Part shown: one piece after another, positions 43,701 through 52,318 of the stretch
Layout of the letters: the number at the start of each line of letters is the position of its first letter
How positions within the stretch are numbered: the stretch's first letter is position 1
From: Nonlabens xiamenensis
Lineage (GTDB): Bacteria; Bacteroidota; Bacteroidia; Flavobacteriales; Flavobacteriaceae
Direction of reading: 5' to 3'
Assembly: GCF_003865345.1 (NCBI RefSeq)
Contig: NZ_RMVE01000006.1
Coordinates: 62,001-126,000 of the forward strand
DNA: 64,000 nucleotides
Made by a program: the position numbers and the translations under genes
The notes under the pieces: generated by a model
What the model saw: the letters and a program-made list of their open reading frames with translations, nothing else
Told to the model about the DNA's origin: nothing
The model's database searches: none

Positions 43701-44297
43701 TCACTAGAGTTTACATTCTCTAACGACGATGGCACGGTGCTGAGGAAGACATTCCTTGCTGAGGATGATGGATCAGGACTACCTGTTACGCAGGCAGGAG
43801 CAGCATTCAACACAGGAGACATGTGTTATAACATTGATTGGCAACCAGGTCAACCACTTGGATGGATCTATGATAACGGCACATGGTATAAGTTTGGTTT
43901 GAGTGATACAGGTCCAATCACATCAAATCGTTATAGTGGCGTCACACATTATGGTATTGGCATTGCACCAGACGCTTCTAATAGAATGAAGATTGGTGGT
44001 AACGTATATGTTGACGGTGACTTAGATGTTACTGGACTGTATGGTGCTGCTGACAAGTATACTCTTGCTACTGGTATTGCTGCAGGAAACAACGGCACCA
44101 CATACTCTGGTGACGGTGCTACTGCTACATTTGCTATATCTGCAGGACATACTTCATATTCACTCTTAGTATTCCTTAATGGAGTATGTCAAGTGCCAGG
44201 TGTTGACTATCAAGTGAGTGGAAACTCAGTTGATTTCTCTATCGGGACAGTGCCACAAACAGGTGACACTATCCATGTAAGAGAGTTGGTTATCTAA
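40725..44297 (+). CDS. Large tail fibre/baseplate structural protein, 1190 aa
   Basis: The N-terminus (RPFKTLQRAFLEVSRFSY) has the 'PFKTLQ-A' opening of pectate-lyase-like beta-helix proteins. Long beta-rich body follows. Near residues 1040-1090 are segments ending GIGIAPDASNRMKIGGNVYVDGDLDVTG and a C-terminal fold resembling receptor-binding tips. A member of the large structural gene set present in T4-like cyanophages; precise baseplate role not certain. Confidence 0.78.
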   Translation: MALTRLKNIITSRTGRIIYVNPDDFDASDAFDNRGNSALRPFKTLQRAFLEVSRFSYRVGLSNDEFDAFSIYLYPSEYVLDNRPGLADFNQIQPFNENTNFDITSASNELYKFNSTRGGIIVPRGCSVVGSDLRRTKIVPKYVPYPTVQGSLGITAANEPDPTAIFRLTGATYFWQMSFFDGDNNGVFYRDDLSQIAPNFSHHKLTCFEYANTDDLNLYYQKISKAYATIPDSSGIIAQDQLQARVEENRIVGPISDEFAVSQIIRNGQTATAFTVDELGNPKNHGFSVGVAVNISGVTGPTEQDQLLYNGSFFVTSAQGNQFTYQMSAEPSGNAIGSNILVKVEIDTVDSASPYVFNCSLRSVWGINGMHADGAEATGFKSMVVAQFTGISLQKDDRAFVLYNPTTGQYEAQAAGSGAHINGLAKYRKGWRNCHIKASNDAFIQVVSVFAVGFGDHFFSNSGGDLSITNSNSNFGNTSLRSTGFKQASFTKDKAGQITHVIPPKSLSDIDEISVNWVTIDINKTRAAADPTKLFLYGYSVETGRPPSKVQGYTVGARRDDVNTPDRVYVLLVASGASEPTTHYAEITPSGPTVTGTSPGDDDSPLKWDTTQSNWYIQVDGSQNTIYTTLQSNTTYQNLGFTPTTFIRRVPDARNLVDRIYRYRYVLDKDAFPVPRTPITGFVIQPRSSETNSPAYSRTYYIYAVETYQEFVRGVTDGIYYLTLLNASVSPTTTNFNEFNFSQQTVDLYPAFDRDNPVADPAASISVADNEVLGLVKTTDGASPTPNENTQLSITKETTQYYLQESQNNLGYTTASNVLNGISVTARLGDAEDRKIPLKLNADSSVQPLLVELRRYSILRASGHTFEYLGFGPGNYSTAFPSTQVEVLSPAQVRLSQSLKESAGVAYYSGVNSDGELFVGNQVINPVTGQITNEDIAQLNVLGEEGTTIETFSELVLTDKLTVIGGASNQLESVFSGPVTFQKKVTSQDEIQSLEFTFSNDDGTVLRKTFLAEDDGSGLPVTQAGAAFNTGDMCYNIDWQPGQPLGWIYDNGTWYKFGLSDTGPITSNRYSGVTHYGIGIAPDASNRMKIGGNVYVDGDLDVTGLYGAADKYTLATGIAAGNNGTTYSGDGATATFAISAGHTSYSLLVFLNGVCQVPGVDYQVSGNSVDFSIGTVPQTGDTIHVRELVI

Positions 44298-44300
44298 ATA
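44294..44300 (+). promoter_or_regulatory. Late-type promoter box CTAAATA
   Basis: 19 nt before the next start codon. Confidence 0.5.
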
Positions 44301-44319
44301 AAATATCAAGAGGTTGTAG

Positions 44320-45222
44320 ATGTCTACAAAGATTAATGGTAATCAGATTGACGCTGCCACAAGAGCAATTATTACTGCTCTAACTGTGACAGAGCAGATC
44401 AACCTGCCTGCTCTTACGCAAACTGCAATTAATGGTCTTGGGACGCCTGCCTATGGTACTTTGGTTTATAACACAACCGAAGATATGGCACAAATCTACT
44501 TACAAGATGCTGCAGCAGGTGTGCCAGGTTGGGACGACGTAGGTGGTGGAGGACCTGCCGTAGGTGAAGACTCTATCATTCGTACAAATGGACCTACAAT
44601 CGGTGAGAATATCACTGTAGGACCTATTGCAAACGGAGGGGTAGAATTTACTAACGGTTTTACTGCAGGACCTGTGGAAATCGCTAGTGGTAATACTGTT
44701 ACTGTTGAAAATAATGCAACATGGTTTATTCTCGGAGGAGAAGAGAATGACCTAAAAGAGGGTGAGGTTGTGCAGGCAAAGTTTTCGTCAACACCACCGA
44801 ATAGATATCTTTTGAGAGATAACAACTTAACTCAGATACCTGACTTGGAGGTATCCATTGCACCTACACATACAAACTCTAAGATTGTATTAATTGCAAT
44901 GATTACAGGTAATGCTAGACACGTTACATCATTTGGTTTCTTCCGTGATGGTAACCTAATTACTAGTGGATTAAACGGAAACACCAACGTTGGTAGTGGA
45001 TCTGTTGCTACCACATATACTGGTGACGACACCAGTGACCACATGTATTCGTGGCCAGTGCATTATCATGACACACCTGGCACTACAAACGCTGTTACAT
45101 ACACTGTTGGTGCTTCTGCATCATGGGGTGGGTCAGTAAGAGATCTCTATATAAATGATAGAGGTAGCAATGACATGAGAAGTGTCAGCACACTAATGGC
45201 TTTGGAGGTCAGAGGTAACTAA
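44320..45222 (+). CDS. Tail fibre-like structural protein, 300 aa
   Basis: Starts MSTKINGNQIDAATRAIITAL. The C-terminal half is beta-rich, containing HTNSKIVLIAMITG and GFFRDGNLITSG, common in phage fibre heads. It precedes a small helper-type gene and the adhesin paralogues. Confidence 0.68.
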   Translation: MSTKINGNQIDAATRAIITALTVTEQINLPALTQTAINGLGTPAYGTLVYNTTEDMAQIYLQDAAAGVPGWDDVGGGGPAVGEDSIIRTNGPTIGENITVGPIANGGVEFTNGFTAGPVEIASGNTVTVENNATWFILGGEENDLKEGEVVQAKFSSTPPNRYLLRDNNLTQIPDLEVSIAPTHTNSKIVLIAMITGNARHVTSFGFFRDGNLITSGLNGNTNVGSGSVATTYTGDDTSDHMYSWPVHYHDTPGTTNAVTYTVGASASWGGSVRDLYINDRGSNDMRSVSTLMALEVRGN

Positions 45223-45557
45223 TGATTGAATCAGATTGGAAAAAGTTTTGCGAAAGAGTAAGGGATAAACAAACTATCCCTGAGGATGAGAGCGTACTTA
45301 AGCAAGCAATCGAAGAGGTGCATCCTGGCGTAGGATATGTATTAACAAATATTGATCCATACCGTATTACATTTAACGATAACAGAGAATATGATCCAGT
45401 AGTAATCATTAAGAAAGTCAAAGACCTGACTTACGATGTTGCCAAATATCGCCCATCTACCAGTCAGTTAATCGAAAAGATTTGGAAAGACATAGATGAA
45501 GGTAAGCTAAATACTGATGGGTCTTTCTATGAAGCACTAAAACCCTTTTTGAGTTAA
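45222..45557 (+). CDS. Hypothetical protein, 111 aa
   Basis: Charged alpha/beta protein. It lies between a fibre gene and the first adhesin-like gene with a 1-nt overlap, so a fibre assembly role is plausible. No family recognised. Confidence 0.6.
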   Translation: MIESDWKKFCERVRDKQTIPEDESVLKQAIEEVHPGVGYVLTNIDPYRITFNDNREYDPVVIIKKVKDLTYDVAKYRPSTSQLIEKIWKDIDEGKLNTDGSFYEALKPFLS

Positions 45558-45560
45558 TCC

Positions 45561-46370
45561 ATGGCACTACTTAGAGTAAATACAATTCAAGATACCTCTG
45601 GTGTTAATGGTTTCAGCATCACCAACACCACGATCTCAATCAACGGTACACTAACTGTTAGTGACCTCGTGATCAATGGTACAATTAGTGGATCATCCGC
45701 TTATATCGTACCGTCACAGGGAGGAAATGGTGGACAATTCTTGACCACCAATGGATCTTCTCCATCATGGGCAGCGTTGACAACTAGATCTGGTATCAGA
45801 TCGATGTCAGTATTTACTGCTAATGGCACATGGACTAGACCAGATCTCTGCAAAAATATCATGGTAACATGTGTTGGTGCAGGTGGTGGAGGATCAGGTT
45901 ATACTGAATCAGGTGGTGCAGGCGGTATGTCGCAACGTCAAGTTGATGTGACAAACGTTTCATCTGTATCAGTAACAGTAGGAAATCCTGGTGGTGGCAC
46001 TAACTACTCAGGTTGTGGTGGTAATGGAAACACTTCATCCTTTGGTGGATACTGTAGTGCATCTGGTGGTGTCGGAGCTAACTGCTCTCAGCAGCATGCA
46101 GGTGGATACGGTGGTAATGGTAGTGGTGGATCACTAAACGTCCATGGTGGAGGTGGCAATGGTCACGGATCTCACCATAGTTATGGTAACTATTCGTCAG
46201 GTGTCAGTTACTACGGTGGAGGACAACCTGCAGGACATAACCAAGTAAACTGGTCACATAGACATGAATTACACGCAGCATGGGGTGCAGGTGGAAATGG
46301 ATCCCGACATAGTAATAGAGGTGCCCGAGGTCGTGAGGGTATTGTTGTTGTGCACGAGTATTGGGGTTAA
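45561..46370 (+). CDS. Gly/His-rich adhesin-like tail fibre protein, copy 1
   Basis: 269 residues. An N-terminal attachment part (~1-85, ending in a Gly/Ser-rich switch) is followed by a Gly-rich domain with many GGGG and NPGGGTNYSGCGGNGN stretches, then a His-rich GSHHSYGN region and SHRHELHAAWGAGGNGS. The Gly-rich packing recalls gp38-type adhesins of T-even-like phages, where glycine-rich loops bind host surface molecules. It is the first of three tandem paralogues. Confidence 0.72.
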   Translation: MALLRVNTIQDTSGVNGFSITNTTISINGTLTVSDLVINGTISGSSAYIVPSQGGNGGQFLTTNGSSPSWAALTTRSGIRSMSVFTANGTWTRPDLCKNIMVTCVGAGGGGSGYTESGGAGGMSQRQVDVTNVSSVSVTVGNPGGGTNYSGCGGNGNTSSFGGYCSASGGVGANCSQQHAGGYGGNGSGGSLNVHGGGGNGHGSHHSYGNYSSGVSYYGGGQPAGHNQVNWSHRHELHAAWGAGGNGSRHSNRGARGREGIVVVHEYWG

Positions 46371-46373
46371 TCA

Positions 46374-47963
46374 ATGAGTCTATTAAAAGTATCTTCAATT
46401 AATGATCTAACCGATACAGGTGGATTTTCTCTTTCTAATGGTGGTGTAACAGCAACACTTCCTTTGGTGGTAGGTAATATTGTAATCAACGGAGCTATCT
46501 CTGGTAATTCCGATCATATTATTCCAAGACAAGCGGGTAACGCAGGTAAACTCTTGCAGACTGATGGTAGTCAACTCTCATGGGTAGAGGCAGCAGGTCT
46601 TGCAGGTATTAGAAGTATGCAGGTGTGGACAGGAAACGGCACATGGAATAAACCGTCTGACTGCACTAGTATCATGGTCACTGCTGTTGGAGCAGGCGGT
46701 GGTGGATCAGGGTATTGTGAGGCAGGTGGAGCTGGAGGTATGGCTCAACGTGTCATCGACGTAAACAACATCTCATCTGTATCTGTTACAGTAGGAAATC
46801 CTGGTGGAGGTACAAACTACGCAGGATGTGGAGGAAACGGTAACTCTTCAAGTTTCGGATCCTATGTAACTGGTGGAGGTGGAGGAGGATCAAATTGTAT
46901 TCAGCAGCACGAAGGTGGTTTAGGGGGAGAAGGTATTGGTGGTACACTAAACGTATTTGGTGGAGGAGGAAACGCCCACGGATCTCATCATTCCTACGGA
47001 AACCACTCAGGAGGAGCAAGTTACTACGGAGGTAGTCAGCCCTCTTCACACAGACAAGGTAATTATAGTCACAGACATGAAGGTCACTCAGCATGGGGTG
47101 CAGGTGGTAATGGATCACAACATGGTAACCGTGGAGCAAGAGGTCGTGAAGGTGTAGTTGTAGTCCATGAATACTATGGACGCCCAACATCGCCCGATAC
47201 TTCTTATGGTCAATCATCTGGTAACCCTGCAGAATCTGCAGAGGAAATCAAGATTAGAAATCCTGGTGCAGGTGATGGAGTTTATTGGATTAACTTACCT
47301 GGTGTAGGAGCAACACAAATCTATTGTTTGATGGACAATAGATGGTTAGGTGGTGGTTGGATGATGGGCATGAAAGCAACTCGTGGCACCACATTTAACT
47401 GGGGATCTAGTTACTGGACATCTAACAATACTCTCAACACAGGAGCAACAAACACTAACGATGGTGATGCTAAGTTTGAGGTTATGAATAGATTCCGTGC
47501 CAAGGATATCATGGCAATTTGGCCAGATATTGGTAACGGAGGATGCGTCCCTAGTAGTAACAGAGGATGGACATGGTTTGAAACAGATTTCAACACAGGA
47601 TATGGTAGAGGTGGTAGGATTGAGCCTATCAACTTCTGGAATCAGGTAGATAGATTCTATAAGTCTAATGCCAACGAATTCTGTGGTATCAGTAATTTCT
47701 CTGGTCAGTCACACGTTAGATTCTACGGATTTAACTACAGAAATAATCCTGGTTGGGCACGCACACGTTGGGGATTTGGATGGAATGAAAACGGTGGTGG
47801 GTCTGGTGGATATCCAGAAGCGGATATGAACTCTGATGACGTATCAGGTGGTATTGGTATGACTGGTAACTTTGGTAACTACTCAGCAGGAGACCGTATC
47901 AACTGTTGCCAGAATCGTAACGGAATAAATAGATCAGCAAGGGTGGAGTTGTATTTCAGATGA
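46374..47963 (+). CDS. Gly/His-rich adhesin with fibrinogen-like C-terminal domain, copy 2
   Basis: 529 residues. The first ~268 residues align with copies 1 and 3. Residues ~282-529 add a fibrinogen-C-like domain: IYCLMDNRWLGGGWMMGMK is the classic YC-M-GGGW core, followed by Trp-rich segments. Such domains bind glycans, so this copy may recognise host surface sugars. Confidence 0.72.
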   Translation: MSLLKVSSINDLTDTGGFSLSNGGVTATLPLVVGNIVINGAISGNSDHIIPRQAGNAGKLLQTDGSQLSWVEAAGLAGIRSMQVWTGNGTWNKPSDCTSIMVTAVGAGGGGSGYCEAGGAGGMAQRVIDVNNISSVSVTVGNPGGGTNYAGCGGNGNSSSFGSYVTGGGGGGSNCIQQHEGGLGGEGIGGTLNVFGGGGNAHGSHHSYGNHSGGASYYGGSQPSSHRQGNYSHRHEGHSAWGAGGNGSQHGNRGARGREGVVVVHEYYGRPTSPDTSYGQSSGNPAESAEEIKIRNPGAGDGVYWINLPGVGATQIYCLMDNRWLGGGWMMGMKATRGTTFNWGSSYWTSNNTLNTGATNTNDGDAKFEVMNRFRAKDIMAIWPDIGNGGCVPSSNRGWTWFETDFNTGYGRGGRIEPINFWNQVDRFYKSNANEFCGISNFSGQSHVRFYGFNYRNNPGWARTRWGFGWNENGGGSGGYPEADMNSDDVSGGIGMTGNFGNYSAGDRINCCQNRNGINRSARVELYFR

Positions 47964-48769
47964 GCACACTTAGAGTTACAAATGTAAAAGACCTTGCAGG
48001 TATTGCAGGTTTTACCCTTACTACTGGTGGTATTACTGCCAATGCGACTCTTATTGTGGGCAACATTACTATCAATGGTAATGTGTCAGGGTCATCTAAA
48101 TATATTATTCCTAACCAGTCGGGTCAGTCAGGTAGATATCTACAGACTGATGGCACAAACCTCTCATGGGTAGAGGCATCATCCGTCTCTGGTTTTAGAT
48201 CTATGCAGGTCTGGACATCTAATGGGACATGGAGTAAACCGTCTAACTGCAAATCTATCATGGTCACCGTTGTTGGTGCAGGTGGTGGAGGGTCAGGATA
48301 TACCGAAGCAGGTGGTGCAGGTGGCATGTCACAGAGAGTTATCGATGTATCTAATGTTAGCTCAGTATCTGTTACAGTAGGAAATCCTGGTGGAGGTACA
48401 AACTACTCAGGATGTGGTGGCAACGGCAACTCATCTAGTTTTGGTGGTTATTGCTCAGCAGGTGGTGGTGTTGGTGCAAACTGCTCACAACAACACGCAG
48501 GTGGATACGGTGGTAATGGCTCAGGTGGTAACCTAAACGTCCACGGAGGTGGAGGTAATGGTCATGGATCTCATCACTCATATGGTAACCACGCAGGTGG
48601 TAGATCATACTATGGTGGATCACAACCCAGCTCACACAGACAAAGTAACTATTCTCATAGACATGAGGGACACTCAGCTTGGGGAGCAGGTGGTAACGGA
48701 TCACAGCACAGTAACAGAGGTGCTAGTGGTAGACAAGGTGTGGTAGTAGTCCACGAATATTATGGCTAA
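47960..48769 (+). CDS. Gly/His-rich adhesin-like tail fibre protein, copy 3
   Basis: 269 residues, near-identical in plan to copies 1 and 2, with the same NPGGGTNYSGCGG core, GSHHSYGN and SHRHEGHSAW motifs. Differences cluster in surface-loop-like positions. It overlaps copy 2 by 4 nt and is followed by a late box and the XkdW-like gene. Confidence 0.72.
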   Translation: MSTLRVTNVKDLAGIAGFTLTTGGITANATLIVGNITINGNVSGSSKYIIPNQSGQSGRYLQTDGTNLSWVEASSVSGFRSMQVWTSNGTWSKPSNCKSIMVTVVGAGGGGSGYTEAGGAGGMSQRVIDVSNVSSVSVTVGNPGGGTNYSGCGGNGNSSSFGGYCSAGGGVGANCSQQHAGGYGGNGSGGNLNVHGGGGNGHGSHHSYGNHAGGRSYYGGSQPSSHRQSNYSHRHEGHSAWGAGGNGSQHSNRGASGRQGVVVVHEYYG

Positions 48770-48772
48770 ATA
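48766..48772 (+). promoter_or_regulatory. Late-type promoter box CTAAATA
   Basis: 23 nt before the XkdW-like gene. It could drive the downstream halogenase and oxygenase genes as a late operon. Confidence 0.5.
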
Positions 48773-48795
48773 ACTACGATTATTTCAACAAACCA

Positions 48796-49203
48796 ATGAA
48801 AAAAGCAATTATCCACGGAGAGTCTGGAATGATCACAGACATCTGTGAAATAGGAGACGAATTTCAGATCTACGATGGTGCTGATGCTACTATGAAGTGG
48901 ATGGAAGTCCCTGATGACACAACTAATGAGCACCGTATGGTCAATGGTGTCATCTACGAAAGATCAGAGCTAGAGAATCAACAAGAAGCATATCTTGTTG
49001 CACGCACGATTGCCTATGGTTCTGTGGGAGAGCAATTAGATATGATCTATAAAGATCAGATTAATGGCACAACAACATTTAAAGACCACGTTGCAGCAGT
49101 AAAAGCAAACGTGCCTAGTCCAAGTAGTGCACCTGCATTCACAGAGGATGTTAAAAAAGTACAAGTGCAAGGACGCATGGCATGGGAGCCATATCCTAAT
49201 TAA
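48796..49203 (+). CDS. Tail-fibre assembly (XkdW-like) protein, 135 aa
   Basis: Residues ~70-105 (RTIAYGSVGEQLDMIYKDQINGTTTFKDH) match XkdW-type proteins found after fibre genes, which help fibre or tail assembly. It directly follows the adhesin genes. Confidence 0.7.
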   Translation: MKKAIIHGESGMITDICEIGDEFQIYDGADATMKWMEVPDDTTNEHRMVNGVIYERSELENQQEAYLVARTIAYGSVGEQLDMIYKDQINGTTTFKDHVAAVKANVPSPSSAPAFTEDVKKVQVQGRMAWEPYPN

Positions 49204-49221
49204 TGTGCTATAATTTATAGT

Positions 49222-50691
49222 ATGAAAATTTATATTATTGGTGGTGGGTCATCTGGTTGGATGACGGCAACCACAATGTTGACAAAATTTCCAGACGCAG
49301 ACATCACAGTCGTAGAGTCACCTAGTAAACCCCCTGTGGGTGTAGGAGAGTCTACGACTCAGTATTTTAGGATCTGGGCAGATTATGTAGGACTCAAAGA
49401 TGAGGACTGGATGGTGGCATGTGATGCCACATATAAAATTAGTGTAAGGTTTAGTAATTTTCATGATGTGGACGACACACCATGGCAATATCCATTTGGG
49501 TCACCAAATTATAATTTGGCACACCCTGATGTCTGGTTTTGGAATCAATATAAGAGAGGATGGAGTAATGATAAATTTGCCAGAGATTATTGGATAGCAG
49601 CAGAATGTGCAGAGCATAACCTGTTACCTATCAAGGATCCTAATTTTAAAATCAAAAAGAATACTGGATTTCACTTTGATGCTGTAAAATTCGCTGAGTG
49701 GTTACGAGACAATAAATGCCAGAGTGTCAAGCGTATTATTGGCACAGTAGATGATTTTGAGAGGGTAGGAGACGATATAAAATATCTGTGGATAGATGAG
49801 AAACAACACGAAGCAGATTTATATTTTGATTGCACAGGATTTACATCTCTACTCAACAATTCTGAGTGGTTAGATTATAGTGACTGGTTGCCAAATGATA
49901 CAGCATGGGTCACACGTTTAGAATATAAAGATAAACAAGAGGAATTAAAATCATATACACAGTGCACAGCATTGAGTAGTGGTTGGGTCTGGACAGTGCC
50001 CACATTTGCCCGTATTGGGACGGGATATGTATTCTCTAGTAAGTATCAGGATCATCAAAGTGCACTAAAAGAGTTTGCATCTTTCCTTAAATATGATACT
50101 GAAGAGTTTAGAAAGATACATTTCAAGACAGGAAGAAAGAAAGAGATATGGTGTGGTAATGTTGTGTCTATTGGATTGTCTGGTGGTTTTATCGAACCAT
50201 TAGAATCTAATGGATTATTGTCGGTGCATGAATTCCTACTCAAATTCTGTAGGATGTGGAAACCACGCACCACTCAAATGATGAGGGATACATATAACAA
50301 AGCAGTCGCATTTGCATTCGATGGTTTTGCTTCTTTTGTTGCTCTTCATTATGCTCTTACTCAACGTCAGGACTCAGATTACTGGAAAGCGGTATCGCAA
50401 ATAAGATATCCTGATGGTAATATGATTGAGGCAGCGAAGATCACAATGCTAGAAGAGTCACACAACTTTGGCACTAAACTAAATTGGCAAAATGCTGATG
50501 GAGACTCACTCTATTGTGTGATGGCAGGTCATGGATGGAATCCATTTACTGATGTCATTGAAAGTGAGATCCTATTTCATGGTGGAATTCCTGAGGACTC
50601 ACACCTCAACAGTTGGACACACCAGTGGAATCATGCTAGACTTGGAGTCAATCCGCTAGATTATTATAATAGGACATTGTATGCAGTATAA
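49222..50691 (+). CDS. Flavin-dependent halogenase (PrnA/VirX1 family), copy 1
   Basis: The 489-residue protein carries the FAD motif GGGSSG (7-12), GVGEST (40-45), the catalytic Lys candidate K72 in YKISVRF, the WxWxIP-type motif WVWTVP (255-260), and E328/S329/N330/G331 in PLESNG, where the halide-site Thr is Asn. Known members chlorinate, brominate or iodinate aromatic substrates; VirX1 of a cyanophage iodinates diverse compounds. The native phage substrate is unknown. A FADH2-supplying reductase is not seen in the window. TATAAT at 49209-49214 is only 8 nt upstream. Confidence 0.88.
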   Translation: MKIYIIGGGSSGWMTATTMLTKFPDADITVVESPSKPPVGVGESTTQYFRIWADYVGLKDEDWMVACDATYKISVRFSNFHDVDDTPWQYPFGSPNYNLAHPDVWFWNQYKRGWSNDKFARDYWIAAECAEHNLLPIKDPNFKIKKNTGFHFDAVKFAEWLRDNKCQSVKRIIGTVDDFERVGDDIKYLWIDEKQHEADLYFDCTGFTSLLNNSEWLDYSDWLPNDTAWVTRLEYKDKQEELKSYTQCTALSSGWVWTVPTFARIGTGYVFSSKYQDHQSALKEFASFLKYDTEEFRKIHFKTGRKKEIWCGNVVSIGLSGGFIEPLESNGLLSVHEFLLKFCRMWKPRTTQMMRDTYNKAVAFAFDGFASFVALHYALTQRQDSDYWKAVSQIRYPDGNMIEAAKITMLEESHNFGTKLNWQNADGDSLYCVMAGHGWNPFTDVIESEILFHGGIPEDSHLNSWTHQWNHARLGVNPLDYYNRTLYAV

Positions 50692-52318
50692 GTCATTTTG
50701 TATTGTGGGTGGTGGGTCATCTGGTTGGATGGCAGCAGCAACTATGAAGAAGGCATTCCCTGAGTGTGATGTCAGTCTTATACAACCTAAAGGTAGAGAT
50801 ATCATTGGTGTAGGAGAATCTACACTAGGACATATCAATAGGTTTTTTAGATTCCTTGGTCTCAAAGACAAGGAGTGGATGTCATACTGCAATGCCACAT
50901 ATAAAACATCTATTGCATTTAAGAATTTTAGAGAAGGTAAGGGAGAGAGATTTCAATATCCTTTTGGTCGTATTGATCACAACGATTATCGTAGTGATTA
51001 CATGACATTCTTTGAGTTACAAGTCAAGTATCCACACTTGTATCCACCCGAAGAGTTTGCACGTTTCTTTAACCCTAATACTATTCTTGCAGAAGAGAAT
51101 AGATTGACTGATGATTATATTTGCAATGAGCATAACACTTGGAATATGGAGCAGGATACTGCATACCATATGGATAGTGAGAAATTTGGTGAGTTTTTGG
51201 CAAAAAGATTTCCTGATGTAAAAACATATGAGGGTATCGTTGGTAGTTGTAGCAAGGATGCAACAGGACACATCACGTCAGTAAATATCACAGAGGGATG
51301 GGATGAAGGTCTGATGATTGAAGCAGATCTATACATTGATTGCACAGGTTTTAAATCTCTGATCCTAGAAGGTATGATGGGATCCAAGTTTATCTCATTC
51401 AATGATGTGTTATTCAATGACACAGCAATGACAGCAAGGGTTGACTATTCGGATCGTAAAAATCAGATGGATAGTTACACAGATTGTGTAGCGATGTCAA
51501 ATGGATGGTGTTATAACATCCCACTATGGAATAGAGTAGGAGCAGGATATGTATTCAGTAAAAAATATATTGACCCTGACATTGCACACGAGGAGTTTGT
51601 AGAGTATCTGGCAAAACGATATTCGCCCAAAGTTGCCGACAATGCTGACTATCGCCTGATTAATATCAGACATGGTAAACGTGAGAAAGCATGGGTCAAG
51701 AATGTTGTAGGTATTGGACTAGCATATGGTTTCCTAGAACCTCTAGAATCTACTGGTTTGATGACTACACATGAGAATCTATTGTATCTCGTGGACTCAC
51801 TCAAACGTCGTAACAAAGTAACTAAGATTGATATCGATAGTTATAACTATACTGTCGATCATGCGATCGAGTCTATGAAATACTTTATTGGTATGCATTA
51901 TGTGCTATCACAACGTGACGACACGAAGTATTGGAGGGATGCAACTCAGAATACTGCACTATTCAGTAATCATGACCTGACACAGTATATGAATGATTGC
52001 CTTGGATGGCATTCTATGCTAGAATCACGAAGGGAATATTTCCAACTCTATGAAGGATTGAGAAAGAATTTCTGGAGTCCAGATAAGTTTGATGGTCTCG
52101 TATATATTGCAGCAGGTCAAGCATTCAGACCTATTAACGAGCATAGTGTTAAAGAAGCACATTATATCTTCCCTCGTCGTAGAGGAGAGGTGGAGCAAGT
52201 GCATAAAGATTGGCAACGTGATCGTCAAGCGATATATAATGCAGTAAAGAAACTACCTACTCAATACGAATATCTTAGAGGATACATTTATGGCAATGAC
52301 TTTGTGGAAGAAAATTAA
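50681..52318 (+). CDS. Flavin-dependent halogenase (PrnA/VirX1 family), copy 2
   Basis: The 545-residue protein has GGGSSG (10-15), GVGEST, K75 in YKTSIAF, WCYNIP (276-281, the WxWxIP variant) and a fully conserved PLESTG (E356, S357, T358, G359). It overlaps copy 1 by 11 nt and the next gene by 29 nt. The two copies differ clearly, so they may act on different substrates or positions. Confidence 0.88.
   Translation: MQYKSFCIVGGGSSGWMAAATMKKAFPECDVSLIQPKGRDIIGVGESTLGHINRFFRFLGLKDKEWMSYCNATYKTSIAFKNFREGKGERFQYPFGRIDHNDYRSDYMTFFELQVKYPHLYPPEEFARFFNPNTILAEENRLTDDYICNEHNTWNMEQDTAYHMDSEKFGEFLAKRFPDVKTYEGIVGSCSKDATGHITSVNITEGWDEGLMIEADLYIDCTGFKSLILEGMMGSKFISFNDVLFNDTAMTARVDYSDRKNQMDSYTDCVAMSNGWCYNIPLWNRVGAGYVFSKKYIDPDIAHEEFVEYLAKRYSPKVADNADYRLINIRHGKREKAWVKNVVGIGLAYGFLEPLESTGLMTTHENLLYLVDSLKRRNKVTKIDIDSYNYTVDHAIESMKYFIGMHYVLSQRDDTKYWRDATQNTALFSNHDLTQYMNDCLGWHSMLESRREYFQLYEGLRKNFWSPDKFDGLVYIAAGQAFRPINEHSVKEAHYIFPRRRGEVEQVHKDWQRDRQAIYNAVKKLPTQYEYLRGYIYGNDFVEEN

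Larger units (their letters stand above)
45561..48769 (+). repeat. Tandem triplication of an adhesin-like gene
   Basis: Three head-to-tail paralogues share start sequence (MALLRV/MSLLKV/MSTLRV), a common ~180-residue Gly/His-rich body and GxxVVVHEY(Y/W)G end. One has gained a C-terminal domain. This points to gene duplication for host-range variation. Confidence 0.8.

Noticed and set aside
49209-49214. TATAAT as a dedicated promoter for halogenase 1
   Set aside because: It is only 8 nt from the ATG, which would give a nearly leaderless mRNA; the upstream late-type box is the simpler explanation, so it is noted only in the gene entry.
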